DNA of 64,000 nt from Lachnospiraceae bacterium (GTDB taxonomy: Bacteria > Bacillota > Clostridia > Lachnospirales > Lachnospiraceae), in the NCBI GenBank assembly GCA_002892395.1, contig NBBL01000002.1, positions 211,490 to 275,489 of the forward strand, read 5' to 3'. How positions within the stretch are numbered: position 1 is the stretch's first letter; each line of letters opens with the position of its first letter. Below are positions 17,360-22,086 of this stretch, piece after piece. Position numbers and translations under genes: made by a program. The notes below the pieces were generated by a model. The model saw only the letters and a program-made list of their open reading frames with translations, was not told where the DNA came from and did no database searches.

Positions 17360-17570
17360 TCAGAAGTCACTAACAAATATGATGAATTCATCAATCAATC
17401 CGGATTTCTTTGGATAAAGTCTGCCGACGATGTGCCTTTTCAACGCATCAATAACCCATGCTGAATAGCTCGATTTTTTCAAGTTCTTTCTTCCATTTCC
17501 AACCGAATAGAAATCACGCATCAGATGGATGCGTGTCGCATAAAAATAAGTCAAGTCGTTCGATAGACAT
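17360..17570 (-). pseudogene. Frameshifted small phage gene (or slippage gene)
   Basis: An ATG at 17570 with AAAGGAG starts MSIERLDLF but stops after 18 codons. If one T is removed from the run of five (plus-strand A-run 17,542-17,546), the frame continues as ...DLFYATRIHLMRDFYSVG and on to SDF at 17360, giving about 69 residues. The downstream frame has no start codon with a ribosome binding site. Either a one-base insertion broke the gene or ribosomes slip on the T-run. It lies directly downstream of the tRNA gene. Confidence 0.55.
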
Positions 17571-17599
17571 CTGTTCTCTCCTTTCTGCAAAAATAAAAG

Positions 17600-17674
17600 A
17601 GAAACAGGATGGACTCGAACCATCGACTTCAAGACTTTAATTGTCTCGTGCTCTACCAACTGAGCTACTGTCTC
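17600..17674 (-). tRNA. Phage tRNA with a 19-nt anticodon arm, possible UUA anticodon
   Basis: All arms can be drawn: acceptor GAGACAG/CTGTTTC, D arm GCTC-AGTTGGTA-GAGC, T arm GATGG-TTCGAGT-CCATC, 5-base variable loop AAGTC, discriminator T, no encoded CCA. The anticodon arm is CGAGACAATTAAAGTCTTG, 19 bases instead of 17. Read as a 6-bp stem plus 7-base loop AATTAAA, the central triplet is TTA, matching the UAA stop codon, but position 33 would be A, not U. Read as a 5-bp stem with 9-base loop, the triplet after the first U is TAA (Leu codon UUA), yet a Leu tRNA should have a long variable arm. Identity is open. Confidence 0.7.
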
Positions 17675-17675
17675 T

Positions 17676-17702
17676 CATAATATGCCTTGTAAATTTTGCG
17701 AA
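17676..17702 (-). promoter_or_regulatory. 27-bp repeated element, copy 3 (upstream of tRNA)
   Basis: Minus strand: TTCGCA, AAATTT, ACAA, GGCA, TATTATG. Its last base is 2 bases from the tRNA 5' end, so it cannot be a translation signal, and a sigma-A start 6-8 bases after TATTAT would fall inside the tRNA. Confidence 0.8.
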
Positions 17703-17708
17703 GTAAAA

Positions 17709-17733
17709 GAAAAAAGGCGTTGTATGCGCCCCT
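17709..17733 (-). terminator. Intrinsic terminator
   Basis: Minus-strand GGCG-CATACAA-CGCC followed by TTTTTTC, 6 bases after the stop of the 72-aa gene and directly before element copy 3. Confidence 0.7.
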
Positions 17734-17738
17734 CTCGG

Positions 17739-17957
17739 TTAATTCATCCCCATGCTCTTTAAGATGCTCATCAGCTCGTCTTTATCGAGTTCCGCATCTA
17801 CATCCAGATGAAGATGAGTCTTTCCATCACTTATAATGGTAATAGCCTCGTTCAACTGAATATCAATGTTGTATCCAGTTTTCTTGCGTATTACCATCTT
17901 TATTGCTTTAGAAATAATTCCCCTCGTGAATTTCGATGCTATTCTCATTTCGTCCAT
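17739..17957 (-). CDS. Small conserved phage protein, 72 aa
   Basis: Start at ATG 17957 (MDEMRIASKF), close behind AAAAGGAG; further in-frame ATGs upstream overlap element copy 4. A basic N-terminal half (FTRGIISKAIKMVIRKKTG) is followed by DGKTHLHLDVDAELDKDELMSILKSMG. Small alpha/beta protein, no known motif. Self-contained unit between element copy 4 and a terminator. Confidence 0.65.
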   Translation of the reverse strand: MDEMRIASKFTRGIISKAIKMVIRKKTGYNIDIQLNEAITIISDGKTHLHLDVDAELDKDELMSILKSMGMN

Positions 17958-17990
17958 GCTCCTTTTACTCCTTTCAAAGCTTCGGTTTTT

Positions 17991-18017
17991 CATAAAAGGA
18001 ACTGTTATTTTGGCGAA
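17991..18017 (-). promoter_or_regulatory. 27-bp repeated element, copy 4
   Basis: Minus strand: TTCGCC, AAAATA, ACAG, TTCC, TTTTATG. Follows the terminator of the 77-aa gene and precedes the 72-aa gene. Confidence 0.7.
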
Positions 18018-18046
18018 AAAGAAGAGACGTTGTTAGCGTCTCCGTC
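18016..18046 (-). terminator. Intrinsic terminator
   Basis: Minus-strand GAGACGC-TAACAAC-GTCTC followed by TTCTTTTT; it overlaps the last codons of the 77-aa membrane protein gene and abuts element copy 4. Confidence 0.75.
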
Positions 18047-18266
18047 TCTTTTGGATATGTAACTCAGAAATTCCCAAGGTTAATACGATGGTTGCCACTA
18101 CTATACCTATAATCGCAATAACCATACCAACGGCACTCAAAAATATCCATGCCAGCAAAGCTCCGATAATACTTACCAGTAAAATAGAACTTGCCGTAGC
18201 AAAATACTTAAGAACACCAATCGCATAATCAGTTACTTTTCCGATGGATATATAAGTTTCAATCAT
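18033..18266 (-). CDS. Two-TM membrane protein, 77 aa
   Basis: Starts MIETYISIGK at 18266 after AAAGGAG. Two hydrophobic helices (FATASSILLVSIIGALLAWIF and VGMVIAIIGIVVATIVLTLGI) end in HIQKRRRR, so the basic C-terminus should be cytoplasmic. Holin-like in size, but so are several neighbours and no experimentally based match comes to mind. Preceded by element copy 5. Confidence 0.7.
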   Translation of the reverse strand: MIETYISIGKVTDYAIGVLKYFATASSILLVSIIGALLAWIFLSAVGMVIAIIGIVVATIVLTLGISELHIQKRRRR

Positions 18267-18305
18267 TTTTCTTCTCCTTTATATGAAATTCTTTAGTTCT
18301 TTTCC

Positions 18306-18332
18306 CATAAAAGTCTTTGTAAATTTTGCGCT
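18306..18332 (-). promoter_or_regulatory. 27-bp repeated element, copy 5
   Basis: Minus strand: AGCGCA, AAATTT, ACAA, AGAC, TTTTATG. Begins at the last base of the 119-aa gene's stop codon; the 77-aa gene follows. Confidence 0.75.
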
Positions 18333-18691
18333 CAAATATCACGTCGATCGAAACATGTTTCCCATCTTTGCCTTTGTATAGGTTTCATTTTTAACGCCCA
18401 CATGATCTGTCGAATGGTAACCGTAGGATACAATCCATCTGTACACATTCCAGCTCGACTGTCAAAATATTCCTTGAATTTTGGGTGTAAATATAACGAA
18501 TCTGTCAACCAGGAATCAACCTCTGTCCAGTATGTACTTTTTGTATCAGAATTAAAACGTTGCTGAATTACGGATAAACCTTTGTCTCCTATCGTGAATA
18601 GCGTACAACAATTATAAACTGGATGATTGCAAATATATAATTCACCATACATGGACAGATAAATATCCGGTTTTGTATAATGGTATCGCAT
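18332..18691 (-). CDS. Conserved mobile-element protein, 119 aa
   Basis: MRYHYTKPDIYLSMYGELYICNHPVY at the start, a middle GDKGLSVIQQRFN...WTEVDSWLTDSLYLHP and the end DGLYPTVTIRQIMWALKMKP...WETCFDRR are familiar from plasmids and integrative elements of Clostridia, where the family is of unknown function. Aromatic-rich, soluble, no catalytic motif. No 27-bp element in front; a terminator lies after the upstream zinc-ribbon gene. Confidence 0.75.
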   Translation of the reverse strand: MRYHYTKPDIYLSMYGELYICNHPVYNCCTLFTIGDKGLSVIQQRFNSDTKSTYWTEVDSWLTDSLYLHPKFKEYFDSRAGMCTDGLYPTVTIRQIMWALKMKPIQRQRWETCFDRRDI

Positions 18692-18710
18692 CTATTTCTC
18701 CAAACTCCAA

Positions 18711-18745
18711 AAAGAAAAGAGCCTTAGATTTCTCTAAGACCCTTC
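18711..18745 (-). terminator. Intrinsic terminator
   Basis: Minus-strand CTTAGA-GAAA-TCTAAG with extra G-C pairs, followed by CTCTTTTCTTTTT, after the zinc-ribbon gene. Confidence 0.75.
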
Positions 18746-18766
18746 TCACTTTAGCTAATAATATTT

Positions 18767-19012
18767 TTACTTATTCTTTTGACGATCATCCTCGTCTGCA
18801 ATGTTGAGAACTTCTTCTCTGGTTGGATATACGTTTTCATACTTATTATCTCCCTCACAGCCGTACTCATCTAAATCAACGCTGTGTCCGCAGTGGGAAC
18901 AAACCAATGTGTCCTTCCACTCATCTTCGAATTCCATTACGCTTCCACACTCAGAGCAAATATATCGTCCACTCATCATTGCCTTAATCTGTTCTTCATT
19001 AAAAATACTCAT
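18767..19012 (-). CDS. Zinc-ribbon protein, 81 aa
   Basis: Start at ATG 19012 (MSIFNEEQIK) after AAAGGAG. Contains RYICSECGS and LVCSHCGH, two CxxC knuckles 16 residues apart, a classic zinc ribbon, then an acidic tail. Such proteins may bind nucleic acid or another protein. It lies between element copy 6 and a terminator and so is its own unit. Confidence 0.7.
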   Translation of the reverse strand: MSIFNEEQIKAMMSGRYICSECGSVMEFEDEWKDTLVCSHCGHSVDLDEYGCEGDNKYENVYPTREEVLNIADEDDRQKNK

Positions 19013-19106
19013 GCTAAAATCTCCTTTCAAATTGTCTGTCCGTTACACCTTGCTATAAATATAACGAACATAGTTAATCTGTTCAAGAGATAAAGCCTTA
19101 TTCTCT

Positions 19107-19133
19107 CATAAAGAGCCATGTATTTTTCGTATT
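19107..19133 (-). promoter_or_regulatory. 27-bp repeated element, copy 6 (divergent)
   Basis: The most divergent copy: the 3' half (AAAAATACATGGC...TTTATG) fits, but the TTCGCA block is replaced by AATACG. About 95 bases separate it from the zinc-ribbon start; those bases hold only a short open frame without a start codon. Confidence 0.5.
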
Positions 19134-19140
19134 TTTCACG

Positions 19141-19178
19141 TAAAAAAGAAAAGGAGATGCAAATATAATCACATCTCC
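19141..19178 (-). terminator. Intrinsic terminator
   Basis: Minus-strand GGGAGATGTG...GCATCTCC with a loop containing TTATATTT, followed by TTTTCTTTTTT, after the 106-aa gene. Confidence 0.75.
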
Positions 19179-19188
19179 CGAAGCATTA

Positions 19189-19509
19189 TTACCACTCGAC
19201 AATAACTATCTTATTTTCCTTACAGAAGAAGACTGTAATGATTACATCGGCTTTCAGATCCGTTTGATCAATGTGGTATTGAAATTCAGTTTTTCTATCG
19301 TTTCCATTCTTAACAATCTGACTCTGGATTGTCGGTTCATAATTTTTATTATAGTTGTTGTCCATAATAGTTACGATTCGATTCTGCAAATACTCACTTT
19401 CTTCAAATATCACTGTAAACTGCCATAAGTAATCCTCGTTCTCTCCGCACGGAATGCTTACCGTTGTCATATTTGTGGTCTTTGGTACTTCAATGTAGAT
19501 TTTGCTCAT
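19189..19509 (-). CDS. Hypothetical phage protein, 106 aa
   Basis: Starts MSKIYIEVPKTTN at 19509 after AAAGGAG. Predicted to be almost all beta strand (TTVSIPCGENEDYLWQFTVIFEE, KADVIITVFFCKENKIVIVEW). Could be a small beta-sandwich. No known family. Unit bounded by element copy 7 and a terminator. Confidence 0.65.
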   Translation of the reverse strand: MSKIYIEVPKTTNMTTVSIPCGENEDYLWQFTVIFEESEYLQNRIVTIMDNNYNKNYEPTIQSQIVKNGNDRKTEFQYHIDQTDLKADVIITVFFCKENKIVIVEW

Positions 19510-19526
19510 ATAAAGTCACTCCTTTC

Positions 19527-19553
19527 CATAAAAACACTTGTAAAATACGCGAG
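19527..19553 (-). promoter_or_regulatory. 27-bp repeated element, copy 7
   Basis: Minus strand: CTCGCG, TATTTT, ACAA, GTGT, TTTTATG, then GAAAGGAG. Directly in front of the 106-aa gene. Confidence 0.75.
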
Positions 19554-19555
19554 GT

Positions 19556-19592
19556 AAAAACGAAGAGGACATGCGTTACACACGTCCCCAAC
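19556..19592 (-). terminator. Intrinsic terminator
   Basis: Minus-strand GGGGACGTGTG...CGCATGTCC followed by TCTTCGTTTTT, after the 138-aa gene and directly before element copy 7. Confidence 0.7.
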
Positions 19593-19609
19593 GTTTCAGA
19601 ATTCCATCT

Positions 19610-20026
19610 CTAATTCTTCGTAGGTCTAAAACGGTTGATTAACCCTTTGAATGTTGAAGATGTGAAGGTTCCAGTTTCTTCGAACTTAAATCCTTTATTC
19701 ATCCAGATACCATAACACATCAACGGAATCAATAATTCTGCCGATGCAATGCCAACTCTGAAATACCGATCCTTAACCTGCTCTGCAATCTGCTGCGCTT
19801 TTAAGTCATTATCTTTCGTAGCGGACTCTCCGTCCATAATACGTCGATTGTACTTCTCATCAGCATCCCACACGCTCTTGTTCTCTTCGATTCTCAGCTT
19901 GTAAAGCTTCGTCAGATCATCAATCGCTGTTGATTTCTCTTTGGTTCCGGACTGCAAATCAGATAAAGCCTCAATCTGTGCTGCAATCTCCTCATTTAAT
20001 AATTCTTCGATGTTTTTTTCTTCCAT
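19610..20026 (-). CDS. Coiled-coil membrane-associated phage protein, 138 aa
   Basis: Starts MEEKNIEELLNEEIAAQIEAL at 20026 after AAAGGAG. The first ~90 residues are a charged helical region (DDLTKLYKLRIEENKSVWDADEKYNRR), followed by one hydrophobic helix (VGIASAELLIPLMCYGIWM) and a Thr/Ser-rich end FEETGTFTSSTFKGLINRFRPTKN. I recall relatives in gut Clostridia phages with this same C-terminus, all unassigned. Unit preceded by element copy 8 and followed by a terminator. Confidence 0.7.
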   Translation of the reverse strand: MEEKNIEELLNEEIAAQIEALSDLQSGTKEKSTAIDDLTKLYKLRIEENKSVWDADEKYNRRIMDGESATKDNDLKAQQIAEQVKDRYFRVGIASAELLIPLMCYGIWMNKGFKFEETGTFTSSTFKGLINRFRPTKN

Positions 20027-20061
20027 TTTGTTCTCCTTTCAAATAATTATTAGGTTCATTC

Positions 20062-20088
20062 CATAATAGGGAGTGCTATTTATGCGAA
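20062..20088 (-). promoter_or_regulatory. 27-bp repeated element, copy 8
   Basis: Minus strand: TTCGCA, TAAATA, GCAC, TCCC, TATTATG. Overlaps the last four codons and stop (SHK-TAG) of the 70-aa gene and precedes the 138-aa gene. Confidence 0.75.
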
Positions 20089-20288
20089 ATATAGTTTTTC
20101 AACTCTACTCGCAGCCGTACGTAACGCTGTTTATAAATTTTATCCGCCCCGGAACGATCCAACTCGAGAAATAAATAAGGTCCGCTATCTGGATCTGATT
20201 CATCAACCCTAAGCGAACCAACTGGCTTTTCTCTGAATATAAATCGCGCTAATAGCACTCCTGCCATTAGTCCAATTATTAAGCTCAC
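20076..20288 (-). CDS. Single-TM phage protein starting at GTG, 70 aa
   Basis: The frame is open further upstream, but AAGGAGG lies 7 bases before a GTG at 20288, giving (M)SLIIGLMAGVLLARFIFREKP; this fits relatives I recall that begin at this place. N-terminal membrane helix, then DESDPDSGPYLFLELD and a basic beta-rich end (RYVRLRVELKNYIS). The conserved SDPDxGPYLFLEL core suggests a small domain on the cytoplasmic side. Function unknown. Confidence 0.7.
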   Translation of the reverse strand: MSLIIGLMAGVLLARFIFREKPVGSLRVDESDPDSGPYLFLELDRSGADKIYKQRYVRLRVELKNYISHK

Positions 20289-20397
20289 CGCTGTTCCTCC
20301 TTCCAAAAATGATTTTCTGAAAATTACCATCCAACAATTTTTCAAATATCAAAATAGCATGTTTTCCGGTAACCTTTGTCCTGTTTTCTAATCTAGG

Positions 20398-20425
20398 ATA
20401 AAAAGAAAGAGCCATTGCTGGCTCA
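20398..20425 (-). terminator. Intrinsic terminator
   Basis: Minus-strand GAGCC-AGCAAT-GGCTC followed by TTTCTTTTT, just after the 73-aa gene. Confidence 0.75.
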
Positions 20426-20430
20426 ATCTG

Positions 20431-20652
20431 TTATTTTATTGATATCACGTTTACCGCTCTAAAACTAACCTCACTCCAATCCGTATAACAATCGTCAAAA
20501 TGAATGATTGGTTTGTCATTAACTGTAGAAATCCAAATTACGTCATCACAAATATATGTAACTCTGCATAGAATTCCTTTGTTTTTTCGACACATACCAT
20601 TAGTGACCACCAAATCTCCGATTTTTAATTTCTTGAATTCTGTTCTTTTCAT
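20431..20652 (-). CDS. Hypothetical small beta-barrel-like protein, 73 aa
   Basis: Starts MKRTEFKKLKIGDLVVTNG at 20652 after AAAGGAG. KKLKIGDLVVTNG...GILCRVTYICDDVIWIST...FRAVNVISI reads like a small SH3-like barrel. Three Cys are spread without a zinc pattern. Element copy 9 directly precedes it and a terminator follows, so it is a separate unit. Confidence 0.65.
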   Translation of the reverse strand: MKRTEFKKLKIGDLVVTNGMCRKNKGILCRVTYICDDVIWISTVNDKPIIHFDDCYTDWSEVSFRAVNVISIK

Positions 20653-20669
20653 ACGTCATGCGCTCCTTT

Positions 20670-20696
20670 CATAAAAGGAGTTGGGATTTATGCGAA
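20670..20696 (-). promoter_or_regulatory. 27-bp repeated element, copy 9
   Basis: Minus strand: TTCGCA, TAAATC, CCAA, CTCC, TTTTATG, then AAAGGAG. Starts 7 bases after the stop of the 139-aa gene. Confidence 0.8.
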
Positions 20697-20703
20697 TCGC
20701 CAC

Positions 20704-21123
20704 CTATTTCCGCTCTCGGTTCAGCAGCCAAAAGAATCGCCGGTATAATTCGTAGTAGGCATCCTTACAGCACGGAATGTCTAATCTAGCTTTAAGGATA
20801 TCGTAGGACCACCCCTCTGTTACGGCTTTTAAAATGTACTCTGCCAATTCTCGATCAGTCTGCTCTGCAACCTTCTCGACCATATCTGTACGTTCAGAAT
20901 AATATGTCTTAGCCATGGCACATTTTGCAGTCGGATCACCAAGTGCACTGGAGACTACAAACGACGCCCAATCTTTCGGCGGATTAGCGTACCCATCGAG
21001 AACCAAATAAGCTTTTCTCCAAATTGGATACTGAAGACAAAAATGCTTCAGTTCGTAGTAACGATGTTTTTCTATCCAATAAGGATTCTTTTCAGATAGT
21101 TCCGGACGTATTGTTGTTCCCAT
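20704..21123 (-). CDS. Conserved phage protein, 139 aa
   Basis: Start at ATG 21123 (MGTTIRPELSEKNPYWI), overlapping the previous stop (TGATG). The N-terminal ELSEKNPYWIEKHRYYELKHFCLQYP is a strongly patterned segment I associate with a common hypothetical protein of Clostridial phages. All-helical, soluble; the C-terminal half ends DAYYELYRRFFWLLNRERK. No enzyme motif. Confidence 0.7.
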   Translation of the reverse strand: MGTTIRPELSEKNPYWIEKHRYYELKHFCLQYPIWRKAYLVLDGYANPPKDWASFVVSSALGDPTAKCAMAKTYYSERTDMVEKVAEQTDRELAEYILKAVTEGWSYDILKARLDIPCCKDAYYELYRRFFWLLNRERK

Positions 21124-21374
21124 CAGCGCTTCTCCCCTTTCCACAAATAGCCGGTCTCCTCATACAAACGCTTTGGCGAAATATAAAAATTGATGCGTCC
21201 GTACTTAGAGCTCATGTCTTCAATTTTTGTCACTAACTGACCATTCCTTGTAGCTTTTCCAATCGATAACCATCCAGAAATAATACCGGCCCTAACCCAA
21301 GATGCATCTTTTCCATAGATTCGTGCCACAACCATCACCGGAACTGATCCAGTTGCAAATTCATTTTCACTCAT
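21123..21374 (-). CDS. Small conserved element protein (excisionase-sized), 83 aa
   Basis: Starts MSENEFATGSVPVMVVARIYGKD at 21374 after AAAGGAG. FATGSVPVMVVARIYGKDASWVRAGIISGWLSIGKAT has the look of a winged-helix or MerR-like DNA-binding region, as in excisionases, and ends ISPKRLYEETGYLWKG. Placement close to the element border supports an excisionase or regulator role, but that is inference. Coupled to the next gene by TGATG. Confidence 0.6.
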   Translation of the reverse strand: MSENEFATGSVPVMVVARIYGKDASWVRAGIISGWLSIGKATRNGQLVTKIEDMSSKYGRINFYISPKRLYEETGYLWKGEKR

Positions 21375-21445
21375 TGACCGCCATCTCCTTTCAACGGCTA
21401 TTCTAGATTATGGATGGCATTCCGTAAAAACAACCTCGGTGGATA

Positions 21446-21475
21446 TAAACAAAAAGAAATAGGCTTTGCTAAGCC
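21446..21475 (-). terminator. Intrinsic terminator
   Basis: Minus-strand GGCTT-AGCA-AAGCC followed by TATTTCTTTTTG. It is only ~35 bases downstream of element copy 10, so a transcript from that copy would be a short RNA unless it reads through to the 83-aa gene. Confidence 0.7.
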
Positions 21476-21502
21476 ACAGTTCTCATTCCGTAAATACGTA
21501 TT

Positions 21503-21814
21503 CTATTTGCATAAAAGCAGTTGCGATTCTTGCGCTTTCCAACGTATCATAGTCATCTCACAGGGGTAATCTTCGTATCCAAAAGTCTCGCATGTGATTA
21601 GCCCTTCTATAACACCGACTATTATCTCCGATTCATATTGCTTGTATGGGTAAATATAATCTGGCAAGTATCTCCGAATGCATCTACAACCAACGCATTG
21701 ATACCGTGGTACTATGATCCATCTGCCTTTTCGACTCTTCGTACGTACAATTCTACGAATACTATCATAATATTTAAGTTTGCCCCCGCACATCAAACAA
21801 TTACCGGCAGTCAT
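21503..21814 (-). CDS. DUF6431-like zinc-finger protein, 103 aa
   Basis: Start at ATG 21814 (MTAGNCLMCGGKL) after AAGGAA. Four Cys in CLMCGG and YQCVGCRC form a zinc site; the segments RIVRTKSRKGRWIIVPRYQC and YLPDYIYPYKQYESEIIVGVIEG match a family often found next to mobile elements of Firmicutes (I believe DUF6431), sometimes linked to transposase-like proteins. The last nine codons overlap the 27-bp element copy 10. Confidence 0.7.
   Translation of the reverse strand: MTAGNCLMCGGKLKYYDSIRRIVRTKSRKGRWIIVPRYQCVGCRCIRRYLPDYIYPYKQYESEIIVGVIEGLITCETFGYEDYPCEMTMIRWKAQESQLLLCK
21510..21536 (-). promoter_or_regulatory. 27-bp repeated element, copy 10
   Basis: Minus strand: AGCGCA, AGAATC, GCAA, CTGC, TTTTATG. 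Lies within the last codons of the zinc-finger gene and is followed by a terminator before the 83-aa gene. Confidence 0.7.
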
Positions 21815-21887
21815 ATAGAAAATTCCTTTACCTGTTTTTTTTTTAAGATATATGAACATCGGTAACAATTCAATATTTTGGTAGACA

Positions 21888-21916
21888 TAAAAAATACGCC
21901 CAGATGATCAGGCGTA
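21888..21916 (-). terminator. Intrinsic terminator at the element border
   Basis: Minus-strand ACGCC-TGATCATCTG-GGCGT followed by ATTTTTT, downstream of the putative integrase remnant. Confidence 0.7.
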
Positions 21917-21919
21917 AAA

Positions 21920-22006
21920 TTATAAACAATGTTCTACTGTACCATTTTCTGTACCATTTTTAAATATAAAGACGTTTTCAGATGACTTCGGACGAAATAA
22001 TCGGTT
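21920..22006 (-). pseudogene. Putative C-terminal remnant of a tyrosine integrase
   Basis: An open frame of 28 codons after a stop reads NRLFRPKSSENVFIFKNGTE and ends NGTVEHCL. It has no start. Endings with an NGTxNGT repeat occur, as I recall, in tyrosine recombinases of Clostridial elements, which often reach into or next to their attachment site. The plus strand shows a tandem 12-bp repeat CTGTACCATTTT at 21,937-21,960 that encodes the NGTENGT piece. The neighbour is comEC, so this is the likely element/chromosome border. The identification is weak. Confidence 0.35.
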
Positions 22007-22086
22007 TCAAAAAATCCAGTAAAATCAACGGTTTGAAGCTTGATGAAACTTGTCGAATCCCGAATAGCTATTTCAATAGGAGAGTG

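Noticed and set aside
17676..17702. Reading TATTAT in the 27-bp elements as a housekeeping -10 box
   Set aside because: No conserved -35 lies 16-18 bases upstream, the conserved bases are instead within 20 bases directly before it, and for the tRNA copy transcription would begin inside the tRNA.
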